A program made the translations under genes and the position numbers. Positions 33,161-42,344 of a DNA stretch of 64,000 nt are shown in pieces. The notes beneath the pieces were generated by a model. The model was given only the letters and a program-made list of their open reading frames with translations, was not told the DNA's origin and searched no databases. Each line of letters opens with the position of its first letter. The first letter of the stretch is position 1. Source of the stretch: Citrobacter europaeus (GTDB lineage Bacteria; Pseudomonadota; Gammaproteobacteria; Enterobacterales; Enterobacteriaceae); assembly GCA_020099315.1 (NCBI GenBank), contig CP083650.1, positions 2,294,001-2,358,000 of the forward strand, written 5' to 3'.

Positions 33161-36150
33161 TTCAGGTACACGCTCCCGCTATCAATCCAGTAATGGCTAC
33201 CGCTATGGCGACGGTCTGCCAGCGTATTCAGTTTTAACGTTAAGGCATTGGCGGCAACGGGGGTGCCATCCTGTAACCAGGCATCGCTCAGCACGAAGAA
33301 TTCCGGGCCGTTTTCTTTGCTACCGCCGCGTAGCTGCAGCCGTACATTCAACACGCCATCTCCGGCGATGGTTTTTGCCAGTTCGGCAGAATTTATGCTG
33401 AGCGTATACAGCGGCGTGGCAGGCCAGCGGCTGTTTGCCAGTTGGCGGAAACCTAACGTCACGTTGCCACGTAATGGGAAGTGCAGGCGGGCATCCAACT
33501 TCGCGCCGGGTTTATCCAGATCGATATCGTGATACCAGATGTTCTCATCGCGCAGGGTATTGACCGTATTATCCAGCACGCCGAGATAACGTACGGTCGA
33601 GTAAGCGCCGATGTCGGCAGCTTTAAAGTTAAAGCGCGGCAAGCGCAAATCCAGCGCCAGGCTGCACAACATAGCACCGACTGCCGCGGTGGATTTGGGG
33701 TTACCAATCCGCCCCTGTTGGCTAAACGGATACCACTCATGTACACGGTAGTTATCCATCCAGATCATACGATTAACCGGAACGGGCTGCAGATGGCGGA
33801 TCAACGCCTGTACGCCCGGTAAACAGGCGGGCCTGCCTGTTACTAATAAAATATCGCAGCGATAGTGTGAAATGGCCTCACAGACCGCGTGTAGCGGGGA
33901 GGTCAGGGTAAATTGCCCCGCCAGTAACGCCTCTTGTAACTGTCTGAACTGCACCTGTAGCGGTACACTCCGGACATCAAACGCTGGCGATCCTGCTGGT
34001 AACGCATGATCGATAGCTTGCTGAATGTAATTCATTACGTTGCGCGTGGGTTGCTGGCTCAGGAGTTCGCCAAAGGTGGCATGCAACCCGGCTACCGGAT
34101 CGTTAATATCGCTTTGTTCCCAGGCTGAGAGTACCGCATGACCAAGCGGCATAAAGAGCTGTAATGCCGTTTGTTGACGCAGAATCGCCTGGGTGTCGAT
34201 ACGCCCGGAATCGCCAAATAGCGTGGCCAGCAATGCGGCGGCATCGGTCACGCCAGCCTGTTGTAAGCGGGTTTGCAGCGCGGGCAACACGCAGCGCTGA
34301 ATCACGTCCAGCAGCATGTCGTCGCCCGCGACCTTAAAACCTTCACGGAACAGCAGATGCGGGGTAATTTTGACGTTCGCGCCAACGCCGTCATCAAGCT
34401 GATAATGGACGACGGCCATATCCGTTGTCCCGCCGCCGATGTCGATCGATGCCACGCGCAACGCTCGGCCTTTAGTCTCACCAGGCTCCGGCAAACGGTC
34501 CGGGCGGGCCAGGGCGTTAAAGAATGATTCGGTGTGACCATCGTAGTGAGAGATAGCTTCGTTATACAGCCACACCAGTTGCCCACAGCTGGCCTCATCC
34601 CATTCCATCTGGATCTCCGGTACGGGAACCACGCTCTTTTCCTGCTGCTTACGGGTCGTAAAATCTTCATCCTGCGGATGCCAGCCCATCGCTTTCCAGA
34701 CCAGCGCAATAGCCTCAAACATGCGCAGGCGGAAAATCTCGCGCTCCTGTTTGGGCATCGCCGACGGCAGAGTCAGGATCAGCGTCCGCAACTGACGAGG
34801 AGACGCCGGGAATCCGAGGCGCAAACGCGTCGCCACGCTGTTGATTTGCCCCAGCGCCTGGGCCAGTATTTCGCACAGCATATGCGTCATCAGCGTGCTG
34901 CGACTGTATTGCGGTGAGAACACTGGCAGACGATCGTCCTGCGGCAGACTGAACAGCGGTTGACCGTCATCGTTCATCAGGTTCATCAGCGGGAAGGCGG
35001 TAGCCAGCGGTTCGCGCTGGGTTTTGCCATTCATCTGGCTAAAGCGCCAGTCATGCAGTACCGGCGTTTCATCCCACAGATAACGGCGCGGGCTGGAGAT
35101 CCCACTGCTGCCTTCGGTGCCCATGCGCTGCATCGCCAGCTTTCGGGCTTCGTCGCCAACGCGAACAATCGACGGCCAGATAAAGGCATCATCGCGACCG
35201 CTCTCAACGGAAAAGTGCTGCTTGCCAAAACGGGCTTCGGAAAACTCCAGCCGGCTGGTAAACAGCGGATCGTTAAGGAACTGTGGCTCACTTAAGGAAC
35301 GCACCTGCAATTCAGCGGTCTGGCGTAGTCCGTCATTGGCATCGCCGTGATCTTCAATCAGGACGCCACAGGTATGGGTATTACCGATATCCAGGATAAG
35401 ATCGACCGGAATGGCGGGCGTGCTGAGGGTATGGGTGACCAGTTTCACTTCCGGGACAGAAAGCTGCTCGCCTAACAGGGTCAGAACATTCAACCAGTGC
35501 GCCTGGTATTCAAAGTTACGCAGCGCCTGCTGGATCTCTTGTTCAGAGCGATTCTCATGTTGAGTGACATGATGCATAAAGGATTCGCGCAACCAGCCGT
35601 CAATCCAGGTCTGGTCGAGGAAATCAGCAATTTCGTTGTCATGCCAGGCTAGCGCAAACCGTGTACCGTTTAGCAGGTCATTTTCGTTGGGGGTTAATGC
35701 CGCAGGGGCATTTTCAGTGAGCTGGCTGTCCAGCGCCACGGTAACGCGGTGAGTGTTGCCCGCGCTGTCAGGTTGCGCCAGTTTTCGTACCTGTACGCGC
35801 GCCCAGTTATCCGGGCCTTCAACAAACGTTCGCGGCGGGTTAAAGCGCAGGAACGGCAGCGGCAGCCAGACGCCGTCGAGCACGTCCAGGGAATAATGCA
35901 GCATTTGGGTGCTTTCCGGCTTTACGACTTCGGGCTGACCGCCGGTGCTGCCTGGCAGGGTATAGCGTCCCGTTGTCAGATCGAAGTCCAGCCGTAGCAG
36001 GGGGCCGTTGGCCGTTTTGCGCACAAAGCGGCCATGATGCGCAGACTCCTGCGGCGTCAGGCCAAAATCCAGAAATTGCACACCGCTATTGGCGATGAGC
36101 GTCACGCTCTGTTTGTAGTCACACAGATTCACCAACATAAAATCAGGCAC
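33157..36150 (-). CDS. srfB: SrfB-like putative virulence factor, Hsp70/actin-fold ATPase
   Basis: This 997-residue protein matches the SrfB family (PF07520). The three nucleotide-binding motifs of the Hsp70/actin superfamily are visible: phosphate-1 LDIGNTHTCGV (about 253-263), phosphate-2 SIDIGGGTTDMAV (about 568-580), and adenosine motif LLVTGRPACLPGV (about 768-780). There is no signal peptide, so it should act in the cytoplasm. It overlaps srfA by 8 bp and srfC by 4 bp, which implies coupled translation and probably a shared complex. Roles in virulence and cytotoxicity have been proposed in other enterobacteria; the mechanism is unknown. Confidence 0.88.
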   Translation of the reverse strand: MPDFMLVNLCDYKQSVTLIANSGVQFLDFGLTPQESAHHGRFVRKTANGPLLRLDFDLTTGRYTLPGSTGGQPEVVKPESTQMLHYSLDVLDGVWLPLPFLRFNPPRTFVEGPDNWARVQVRKLAQPDSAGNTHRVTVALDSQLTENAPAALTPNENDLLNGTRFALAWHDNEIADFLDQTWIDGWLRESFMHHVTQHENRSEQEIQQALRNFEYQAHWLNVLTLLGEQLSVPEVKLVTHTLSTPAIPVDLILDIGNTHTCGVLIEDHGDANDGLRQTAELQVRSLSEPQFLNDPLFTSRLEFSEARFGKQHFSVESGRDDAFIWPSIVRVGDEARKLAMQRMGTEGSSGISSPRRYLWDETPVLHDWRFSQMNGKTQREPLATAFPLMNLMNDDGQPLFSLPQDDRLPVFSPQYSRSTLMTHMLCEILAQALGQINSVATRLRLGFPASPRQLRTLILTLPSAMPKQEREIFRLRMFEAIALVWKAMGWHPQDEDFTTRKQQEKSVVPVPEIQMEWDEASCGQLVWLYNEAISHYDGHTESFFNALARPDRLPEPGETKGRALRVASIDIGGGTTDMAVVHYQLDDGVGANVKITPHLLFREGFKVAGDDMLLDVIQRCVLPALQTRLQQAGVTDAAALLATLFGDSGRIDTQAILRQQTALQLFMPLGHAVLSAWEQSDINDPVAGLHATFGELLSQQPTRNVMNYIQQAIDHALPAGSPAFDVRSVPLQVQFRQLQEALLAGQFTLTSPLHAVCEAISHYRCDILLVTGRPACLPGVQALIRHLQPVPVNRMIWMDNYRVHEWYPFSQQGRIGNPKSTAAVGAMLCSLALDLRLPRFNFKAADIGAYSTVRYLGVLDNTVNTLRDENIWYHDIDLDKPGAKLDARLHFPLRGNVTLGFRQLANSRWPATPLYTLSINSAELAKTIAGDGVLNVRLQLRGGSKENGPEFFVLSDAWLQDGTPVAANALTLKLNTLADRRHSGSHYWIDSGSVYLK

Positions 36151-37450
36151 CTATCTTTTTGATCGTCAGAGGGATTTCCGCGTGAGCGTCATATCGTGCG
36201 GTACAGGCGGCGACGTCATTGGTTCCCGCTTTGCAGGTAATTTCAGGCATCGGATAACGAGAACCGTCCGTACAACGGGCATTGCCGCGACTCTTAATCA
36301 TTAATTCACCTGACTGGTGCAAACCGGAGAAAATCTCGGCGCGACAAACGATATTGTCGCCATGAACCACGCGCGCAGTGCCTTTATTGGTCTGGATCTG
36401 ATAGCGCAGCGACGGCGCTTTACCGCTAACCGGATCTTTAACATCGACTATGACGCGCCAGTTGCCGTTAAGAAAACGCGTCGTTCCAGCCTTCATCTGG
36501 TTGGCGTCCATCACCAGCGCATCTTTTGGAATAGCAGCGATCACAACCGGCCCTTCGACGGGTTTCTCTTTTTTCGCAGCCGGGATCACTTCAGCCCGAT
36601 GCAGCGGCAGTGCCGATGTCAGTTCTGGCAGCGGCGCCACATCAGCTTTCGCAACCTCGCCGTGAGGCACTACGGGTACGGGCTCGGCGGTTTGTTGCTT
36701 CCACAGCAGTGGTCCAACAATGGCGGCAACGATCACTGCGGCAACGGGCAGGCTCCACAGCGGCAGGCGGCGTGCGGGCTTTTTCTGTACCGGGGGCGGT
36801 GTAACTTCAGGTTCGTTAACAACGACCGGGGGTTGAGGTTCAGGCTCTGCCGGTTTAGGCAGCTCAACGACCGGGGTCAGCAAAGGCGCGTCGGCCTCGG
36901 CGAAGGTGATTTCCGCGGTGGTTTCTTCTTCCGGTTCAGGCTCTGTTACGGTGATGACCGGAGGATTGTCAATAAGGCGCAGGCAATCAAGCACATCGTC
37001 GCGAGGATTTTCATTCAGATTGACGAAGCCCCAGAACGTAATAACGGGTTTGCCATCAACCAGAAACACGTGGTTTTCACCAGGAAACTGGATGGCTTTT
37101 TCGAGCAGTGAGCCAAATAGCTGCAGGGAGGTTTTACCCGATTGCAGGCTTTTACGGCTCAGGGCCGCCGCATTTTCCAGCGTGCTCCCCAGATAGCGCA
37201 GCGCACGAAAACGTGCATCTTCATCAGCGGCTTTCCACGCAACGGCTTTCCCTTCAACCCGCGAGTACCAGTCCACCCGATCGCCGCTGTCGTTAATTTG
37301 TGGGATCGCCAGACAATCCACCATCGCCTGCTGTTTGCGTAGACGAAGCGTTTCACGAATTTGCAATGCTGAATCAAACACGGCCTGACCGCCGCCGCCC
37401 ACGGCCTGATAGTCATCCAAATTGCCGCTGCGCAAGAGAGTTTTTGCCAC
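36143..37450 (-). CDS. srfA: SrfA-like putative virulence factor, single-pass membrane protein
   Basis: This 435-residue protein is the first gene of the operon. It has a cytoplasmic N-terminal domain (1-160), an acidic then proline-rich linker (about 162-228), one membrane helix (about 230-250, LWSLPVAAVIVAAIVG) and a periplasmic C-terminal domain of about 185 residues with four cysteines that could form two disulfides. The start is GTG at 37450 with AAGGGG seven bases upstream. Together with SrfB and SrfC this suggests a cytoplasmic ATPase complex tied to the envelope; that is inference. Confidence 0.85.
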   Translation of the reverse strand: MAKTLLRSGNLDDYQAVGGGGQAVFDSALQIRETLRLRKQQAMVDCLAIPQINDSGDRVDWYSRVEGKAVAWKAADEDARFRALRYLGSTLENAAALSRKSLQSGKTSLQLFGSLLEKAIQFPGENHVFLVDGKPVITFWGFVNLNENPRDDVLDCLRLIDNPPVITVTEPEPEEETTAEITFAEADAPLLTPVVELPKPAEPEPQPPVVVNEPEVTPPPVQKKPARRLPLWSLPVAAVIVAAIVGPLLWKQQTAEPVPVVPHGEVAKADVAPLPELTSALPLHRAEVIPAAKKEKPVEGPVVIAAIPKDALVMDANQMKAGTTRFLNGNWRVIVDVKDPVSGKAPSLRYQIQTNKGTARVVHGDNIVCRAEIFSGLHQSGELMIKSRGNARCTDGSRYPMPEITCKAGTNDVAACTARYDAHAEIPLTIKKIGA

Positions 37451-37732
37451 GTTGTTACCCCTTAGACTTCTTCACGTATCTACTTTACGTTTTATAAAAA
37501 CGAGCAAACGGTGGAAGAGAGGCAAAAAGGGGCGAATTTTCATGGCATAGAGTGCCGGGAAAAATCTTGACGTTTTGAAAAAGACTTAAGGGAAATTAAT
37601 TCGCTCAGGCTGATGAATTATTCAGCGAAATACACCAGATTAGAATAACCTGATAGTGATTTGTTATTGGTCAGTTTTTGTCAGCTATGCTCTGATATTC
37701 CAGTTAATAATAAAATAAGAAGGCTTATAACC

Positions 37733-39331
37733 ATGATTGCAAGGAAAACGTTACTCGCGCTGGCTCTCAGCGCCGTCTTACCGTCAGGCGCAGCGTTCGC
37801 GGCCAATACTGACACCATCATCTACTGCTCAGAAGCATCGCCGGAATCTTTTAACCCGCAAATTGCCAGTTCCGGTCCATCGTTTGTGGCCAGTTCACAA
37901 GTGCTCTACAACCGACTCATCAACTTCGACCCGGTAAAAAATACGCCAGTACCCTCTCTGGCAACGGACTGGACGATTTCCCCGGACGGTAAAACCTACA
38001 CTTTTACCCTGCGTCAGGGCGTAAAATTTAACAGTAATAAATTCTTTAAACCGACCCGCGACTTCAACGCTGATGACGTGATTTTCTCGGTATTACGGCA
38101 GAAAGATGCCGATCATCCGTATCATAAGATTTCTCAGGGAAGCTACGAATACTTTAACGATGTCGGTCTGGATAAACTGATTAAAGAAGTTAAGAGGGTC
38201 GATGACTATCACGTTCAGTTTGTCCTCAATGAACCTAACGCCGCATTTCTTGCCGACTGGGGAATGGATTTTGCCTCCATCCTCTCTGCCGAGTATGCCG
38301 ACGCGATGTTGAAAAAAGGTACCCCGGAAAATGTCGATAACTGGCCGATTGGCACCGGGCCATACGTGTTGCAGCAGTACAAGCAGGATTCGCAAATCCG
38401 CTATCTCGCTAACCCTAACTACTGGGATGGCGCTGTCCCAACGAAGCACCTGATCTTCTCCATCACGCCAAACGTTCAGACCAGATTGGCAAAACTGCAA
38501 ACCAATGAATGCCAGATAATCCCGGCGCCAGCCCCCGTACAATTTGACGAGATTAAAAAGAATAAAGATTTGACGCTGCATTCAGTTGAAGCGCTAAACG
38601 TCGGGTATCTGGCGTTTAATACCGAGAAAAAACCGTTTGATAACGTGCTGGTACGTCAGGCGCTAAACTACGCGACCGATAAAAAGGCCATTATAAACGC
38701 TGTCTTTTTAGGTTCCGGTACGGTGGCAAAATCGCCGATTCCACCGAATATGATGGGCTTTAATAAAGATCTGCAGGATTACGCTTACGACCCGCAAAAA
38801 GCGAAAGACCTGCTGAAGCAGGCTGGGCTGGAAAATGGCTTTGAAGCGACGCTGTGGTCAATGCCGGTTCAGCGCCCATATAACCCGAACTCCCGACGAA
38901 TTGCCGAGATGATCCAGAGCGACTGGGCAAAGGTTGGCGTGAAGGCGAAAATTGTGTCGTACGAGTGGGGCGAATATCTCTCCGGAATGCGCAAAGGTGA
39001 GCATGACACCGCGCTGTTCGGCTGGATGTCAGACAACGGCGATCCGGATAACTTCGCCGATGTACTGCTGGGCTGCGACAGCATTAAAACCGGATCTAAC
39101 GCCGCGCGCTGGTGCGATAAAGAGTATAATTCGCTGGTGCAAAAGGCGAAACTGGTAAGCAAACCAGAGGAACGCGCCGCGCTTTACCAGCAGTCGCAAG
39201 AGATTTTTTACCAGCAGGCTCCGTGGATTGCATTGGCAAACGGCAAAACGTTCTACGCTACGCGCAGCAACGTTAGCGGATACAGCGTCAGCCTGATGGG
39301 CAGTGATTTTTCAAAAGCAAAATTAAATTAA
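37733..39331 (+). CDS. DppA-like dipeptide ABC transporter binding protein, orphan
   Basis: This 532-residue protein of solute-binding family 5 is very similar to E. coli DppA (for example the WSMPVQRPYNPNSRR and SYEWGEYLSGM regions). It has a Sec signal peptide ending AFA near residue 23. DppA-type proteins bind dipeptides, or haem, for import by a DppBCDF-like permease. No permease or ATPase gene is adjacent, so it probably feeds a transporter encoded elsewhere. The start at 37733 has AGAAGG upstream; the frame extends further but without a signal peptide. It is divergent from srfA and 17 bp upstream of ydcY. Confidence 0.88.
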   Translation: MIARKTLLALALSAVLPSGAAFAANTDTIIYCSEASPESFNPQIASSGPSFVASSQVLYNRLINFDPVKNTPVPSLATDWTISPDGKTYTFTLRQGVKFNSNKFFKPTRDFNADDVIFSVLRQKDADHPYHKISQGSYEYFNDVGLDKLIKEVKRVDDYHVQFVLNEPNAAFLADWGMDFASILSAEYADAMLKKGTPENVDNWPIGTGPYVLQQYKQDSQIRYLANPNYWDGAVPTKHLIFSITPNVQTRLAKLQTNECQIIPAPAPVQFDEIKKNKDLTLHSVEALNVGYLAFNTEKKPFDNVLVRQALNYATDKKAIINAVFLGSGTVAKSPIPPNMMGFNKDLQDYAYDPQKAKDLLKQAGLENGFEATLWSMPVQRPYNPNSRRIAEMIQSDWAKVGVKAKIVSYEWGEYLSGMRKGEHDTALFGWMSDNGDPDNFADVLLGCDSIKTGSNAARWCDKEYNSLVQKAKLVSKPEERAALYQQSQEIFYQQAPWIALANGKTFYATRSNVSGYSVSLMGSDFSKAKLN

Positions 39332-39348
39332 TGAGTTAAGGAGAGGTT

Positions 39349-39582
39349 ATGTCGCATCTGGATGAGGTTAGCGCACGTGTTGATGCCGCCATTGAAGAGA
39401 GCGTCATTACGCATATGAACGAATTGCTGATTGAACTCAGCGATGATGCCGCGCTGAGCCGGGAAGAACGCTATACCCAGCAACAGCGTTTGCGTACGGC
39501 GATCGCACATCATGGCCGTCAGCATAAAGAGGATATGGAATCCCGTCGCGAACAGTTGACCAAAGGCGGCTCTATTCTCTGA
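39349..39582 (+). CDS. ydcY: YdcY, small DUF2526 protein
   Basis: This 77-residue protein is the length of E. coli YdcY and nearly identical to it. It is charged and helical, with no membrane segment. Function is unknown. GGAGAGG precedes the ATG, and the gap of 17 bp from the binding-protein gene suggests cotranscription. A REP-like repeat follows. Confidence 0.88.
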   Translation: MSHLDEVSARVDAAIEESVITHMNELLIELSDDAALSREERYTQQQRLRTAIAHHGRQHKEDMESRREQLTKGGSIL

Positions 39583-39595
39583 CTTTTTGTTGCCT

Positions 39596-39634
39596 CTTAT
39601 CCGGCCTGCATGCACGTTTCGTAGGCCGGATAAG
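39596..39634. repeat. REP-like palindromic element
   Basis: Perfect 12-base arms CTTATCCGGCCT and AGGCCGGATAAG enclose a 15-base loop. The CTTATCCGGCCT core is the usual enterobacterial REP consensus. It lies between the convergent ydcY and ydcZ genes, a typical REP location. Confidence 0.85.
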
Positions 39635-39639
39635 CGTAA

Positions 39640-40089
39640 TTAAAATGAGCGTCTCGCCACCAGCCAGGCCCCGACGACCAGCAGCACCGCGCCGCAGACC
39701 GGACCCACCAGCGCTCGCAGCGGCACGCCGTGGCTGCGCAGAATATCCAGCACCAGTCCGCCGATTAACTGGCTGGCCACCAGCACCGCGATAGTGGTCG
39801 CAGCCCCCACATTTTGGTACCCACTGATACTGGCAAAAACAAAGAACGATCCCAGTAATCCGGGGATTAGCGTCCACCAGCGTACGCTGGAGGCCAGCTC
39901 ACCAAATCCCGCCGCACCTTGCTTAAACCACAGTATGCTGACAAACAGCACGATCCCGACCAGCGAGTTAAGCAACATGGCGATGAGGATCGTCGAGGAT
40001 GTCTGCGTAATGCGTACCATCAAGGTATTTTGCACCACCAGACCAATACCTGCGGCAATCAGAAAGGAGAGGGTCAGCGTCTGGTTCAT
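39640..40089 (-). CDS. ydcZ: YdcZ, DMT-superfamily membrane protein
   Basis: This 149-residue protein matches E. coli YdcZ in length and sequence and has five hydrophobic helices (half-size DMT transporter, DUF606/YdcZ family). It presumably works as a dimer; the substrate is unknown. The start overlaps the mnaT stop by 4 bp (ATGA), so it is translated together with mnaT. Confidence 0.9.
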   Translation of the reverse strand: MNQTLTLSFLIAAGIGLVVQNTLMVRITQTSSTILIAMLLNSLVGIVLFVSILWFKQGAAGFGELASSVRWWTLIPGLLGSFFVFASISGYQNVGAATTIAVLVASQLIGGLVLDILRSHGVPLRALVGPVCGAVLLVVGAWLVARRSF

Positions 40090-40604
40090 CTGCTGGCATC
40101 CGGATCGCGGCGATCGTCTAATTGTAATTGCATGAAGGTCAGATCCAGCCAGCGACCAAATTTGGTGCCAACCTGCGGCATTTGCGCGGTAATTTTAAAA
40201 CCCAGCGTGCTGTGCAGATGTAGCGACGCCTGATTCTGAGACTCAATGCCCGCCACCATCACGTGCTTGCCGCACTCGCGCGCTTCTGCTATCAGTCTGC
40301 TGAGCAGCGCTTGTCCCAGGCCCTTTCCCTGATGATCCGGATGTACGTATACCGAATGTTCAACAGTATGACGGAATCCATCAAAGTTTCTCCAGTCGCC
40401 AAAGGAGGCGTACCCCGTGACCACGCCACGGTCTTCACTCACCAGCACCGGATAGCCCATCAACTGGCGGGCTTCATACCAGGAGATACGGTTTTCGGCA
40501 TCGACGGTTTGATCGTTCCAGATAGCCGCCGTATGCAGTACCGCGTGGTTGTAGATTTCTGCAATGGCGGCACAGTCTTCTTTGCTGGCAAATCGAATTG
40601 ACAT
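40086..40604 (-). CDS. mnaT: L-amino acid N-acyltransferase MnaT (YncA)
   Basis: This 172-residue GNAT enzyme is the same length as E. coli MnaT, which acetylates methionine sulfone, methionine sulfoximine and related compounds. The acetyl-CoA loop is VYVHPDHQGKGLGQALL (about residues 88-104). It is the first gene of a two-gene unit with ydcZ and is divergent from an XRE-cupin regulator, only 37 bp away, so the promoters overlap. Confidence 0.92.
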   Translation of the reverse strand: MSIRFASKEDCAAIAEIYNHAVLHTAAIWNDQTVDAENRISWYEARQLMGYPVLVSEDRGVVTGYASFGDWRNFDGFRHTVEHSVYVHPDHQGKGLGQALLSRLIAEARECGKHVMVAGIESQNQASLHLHSTLGFKITAQMPQVGTKFGRWLDLTFMQLQLDDRRDPDASR

Positions 40605-40641
40605 GTTGAACCTCAGGGATTGTTCACTATAGTATTACAAT

Positions 40642-41217
40642 ATGAATACTATTGAAGACAGCATAAATCAACGGATCGGAGCAAGAATTCGCATTGAGCG
40701 GGAATCTCGCGGCTGGTCACTGACGGAACTTGCCGAGCGAGCAGGGGTGTCGCGGGCGATGATCCACAAAATAGAGCGCGGTGAGAGCAGCCCAACGGCC
40801 ACGCTGCTGGGCAGGCTCTCCGGAGCCTTTGGTATCAGCATGTCTATGCTGATTGCGCGGGCCGAAATGCAGGAGGGCAAGCTGCTGCGCTTCGCTGACC
40901 AGCCCGTCTGGCACGACCCGCAAAGCCACTATCTGCGCCGCCATGTTTCACCGCGCAGCGATCTGCCTATCGATCTGGTGCAGATAGAATTGCCTGCCGG
41001 TAGCGATATCCCAATGCCAGCCTCTTCCTACGTGCAGGCCAGACAGCTTATCTGGCTACAACAGGGAGAACTCGTCTTTGTAGAAGGAGACGTACGTCAT
41101 GAAATGCAGGCGGGCGATTGTCTGGAACTTGGCCCGCCGAATGACTGTCGATTTATCAATGAAACCGCGCAACCCTGCGTTTACCTGGTTGTGCGGTTAA
41201 ATCATGCCGTCAGCTAA
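40642..41217 (+). CDS. XRE-family regulator with C-terminal cupin domain
   Basis: This 191-residue protein has an XRE helix-turn-helix at residues 12-68 (LTELAERAGVSRAMIHKIERG) and a C-terminal cupin domain, the same architecture as SutR but only distantly related. It is divergent from mnaT-ydcZ across 37 bp and is the likely regulator of that pair. E. coli K-12 has no gene here. The ligand of the cupin domain is unknown. Confidence 0.87.
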   Translation: MNTIEDSINQRIGARIRIERESRGWSLTELAERAGVSRAMIHKIERGESSPTATLLGRLSGAFGISMSMLIARAEMQEGKLLRFADQPVWHDPQSHYLRRHVSPRSDLPIDLVQIELPAGSDIPMPASSYVQARQLIWLQQGELVFVEGDVRHEMQAGDCLELGPPNDCRFINETAQPCVYLVVRLNHAVS

Positions 41218-41275
41218 ATGGCAGGCACAGGCTGCTACTATTGATGGATTCATGCCAAAAGCAGAGGAGCACATC

Positions 41276-42313
41276 ATGGGTCAACAGACTAATCGTAATC
41301 GTCGCTGGGTACTGGCTTCCCGCCCGCATGGCGCGCCGGTTGCGGAAAACTTCCGTCTTGAAGAAGATGAGGTGGCAACGCCGGGTGAAGGCCAGGTTTT
41401 ACTGCGTACCGTTTTTCTTTCCCTCGATCCGTACATGCGTGGCCGTATGAGCGATGAGCCATCTTACTCCCCACCGGTAGAGATTGGCGGCGTTATGGTG
41501 GGCGGCACCGTAAGTCGAGTGGAGTCATCCAACCATCCTGACTACCAGCCTGGCGAGTGGGTGCTGAGCTACAGCGGCTGGCAGGATTATGACATCTCCG
41601 ACGGTAGTGGCCTGGTGAAGCTTGGCGATAATCCCGAGCATCCTTCCTGGGCGCTGGGTGTTATGGGGATGCCCGGTTTTACCGCTTATATGGGGCTGCT
41701 GGATATCGGTCAGCCGAAAGCGGGAGAAACGCTGGTGGTAGCCGCCGCGACCGGCCCGGTTGGCGCAACGGTAGGGCAGATTGGTAAGCTCAAAGGCTGC
41801 CGGGTGATCGGCGTTGCTGGCGGGGCAGAGAAATGTCGACATGCCACCGAAGTACTGGGTTTTGATATCTGTCTCGATCACCACGCGCAAGATTTTGCGC
41901 AACAGCTGGCAAAAGCCTGCCCGCAGGGGATTGATATTTATTACGAAAACGTTGGCGGTAAGGTATTTGACGCAGTCCTGCCGTTACTCAACACCTCTGC
42001 GCGCATTCCGCTTTGCGGACTGGTCAGCGGTTATAACGCCACATCGCTTCCGGCAGGACCTGACAGATTACCTTTGCTGATGGCAACGCTACTGAAAAAG
42101 CGTATCCGCATGCAGGGCTTTATTATTGGTCAGGATTACGGTCACCGCATTCATGAGTTTCAGCGGGAGATGGGGCGCTGGGTTAAAGAGGGCAAAATCC
42201 ATTACCGCGAGCAAATCACCGACGGTCTGGAAAATGCACCGCAGACTTTTATCGGTTTGCTGACCGGTAAAAACTTCGGCAAGGTGGTTATTCGTCTTGC
42301 CGATGATGCGTAA
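41276..42313 (+). CDS. curA: NADPH-dependent curcumin/dihydrocurcumin reductase CurA
   Basis: This 345-residue medium-chain reductase is the same length as E. coli CurA (YncB). It reduces C=C bonds in curcumin and related alkenones using NADPH. The nucleotide-binding region shows AAATGPVGATVGQIGKLKG, and YENVGGKVFDAVLPLL follows. The ATG at 41276 has AGAGGAG nine bases upstream; the frame is open back into the regulator gene. In E. coli mcbR follows curA, but that gene is missing here. Confidence 0.92.
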   Translation: MGQQTNRNRRWVLASRPHGAPVAENFRLEEDEVATPGEGQVLLRTVFLSLDPYMRGRMSDEPSYSPPVEIGGVMVGGTVSRVESSNHPDYQPGEWVLSYSGWQDYDISDGSGLVKLGDNPEHPSWALGVMGMPGFTAYMGLLDIGQPKAGETLVVAAATGPVGATVGQIGKLKGCRVIGVAGGAEKCRHATEVLGFDICLDHHAQDFAQQLAKACPQGIDIYYENVGGKVFDAVLPLLNTSARIPLCGLVSGYNATSLPAGPDRLPLLMATLLKKRIRMQGFIIGQDYGHRIHEFQREMGRWVKEGKIHYREQITDGLENAPQTFIGLLTGKNFGKVVIRLADDA

Positions 42314-42344
42314 AAACTGATGGCGGGAGTCATTCCCGCCAGTT

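Noticed and set aside
36317..37111. A 264-codon plus-strand frame opposite srfA
   Set aside because: Its biased composition arises from the proline/glutamate-rich linker of srfA read in reverse.
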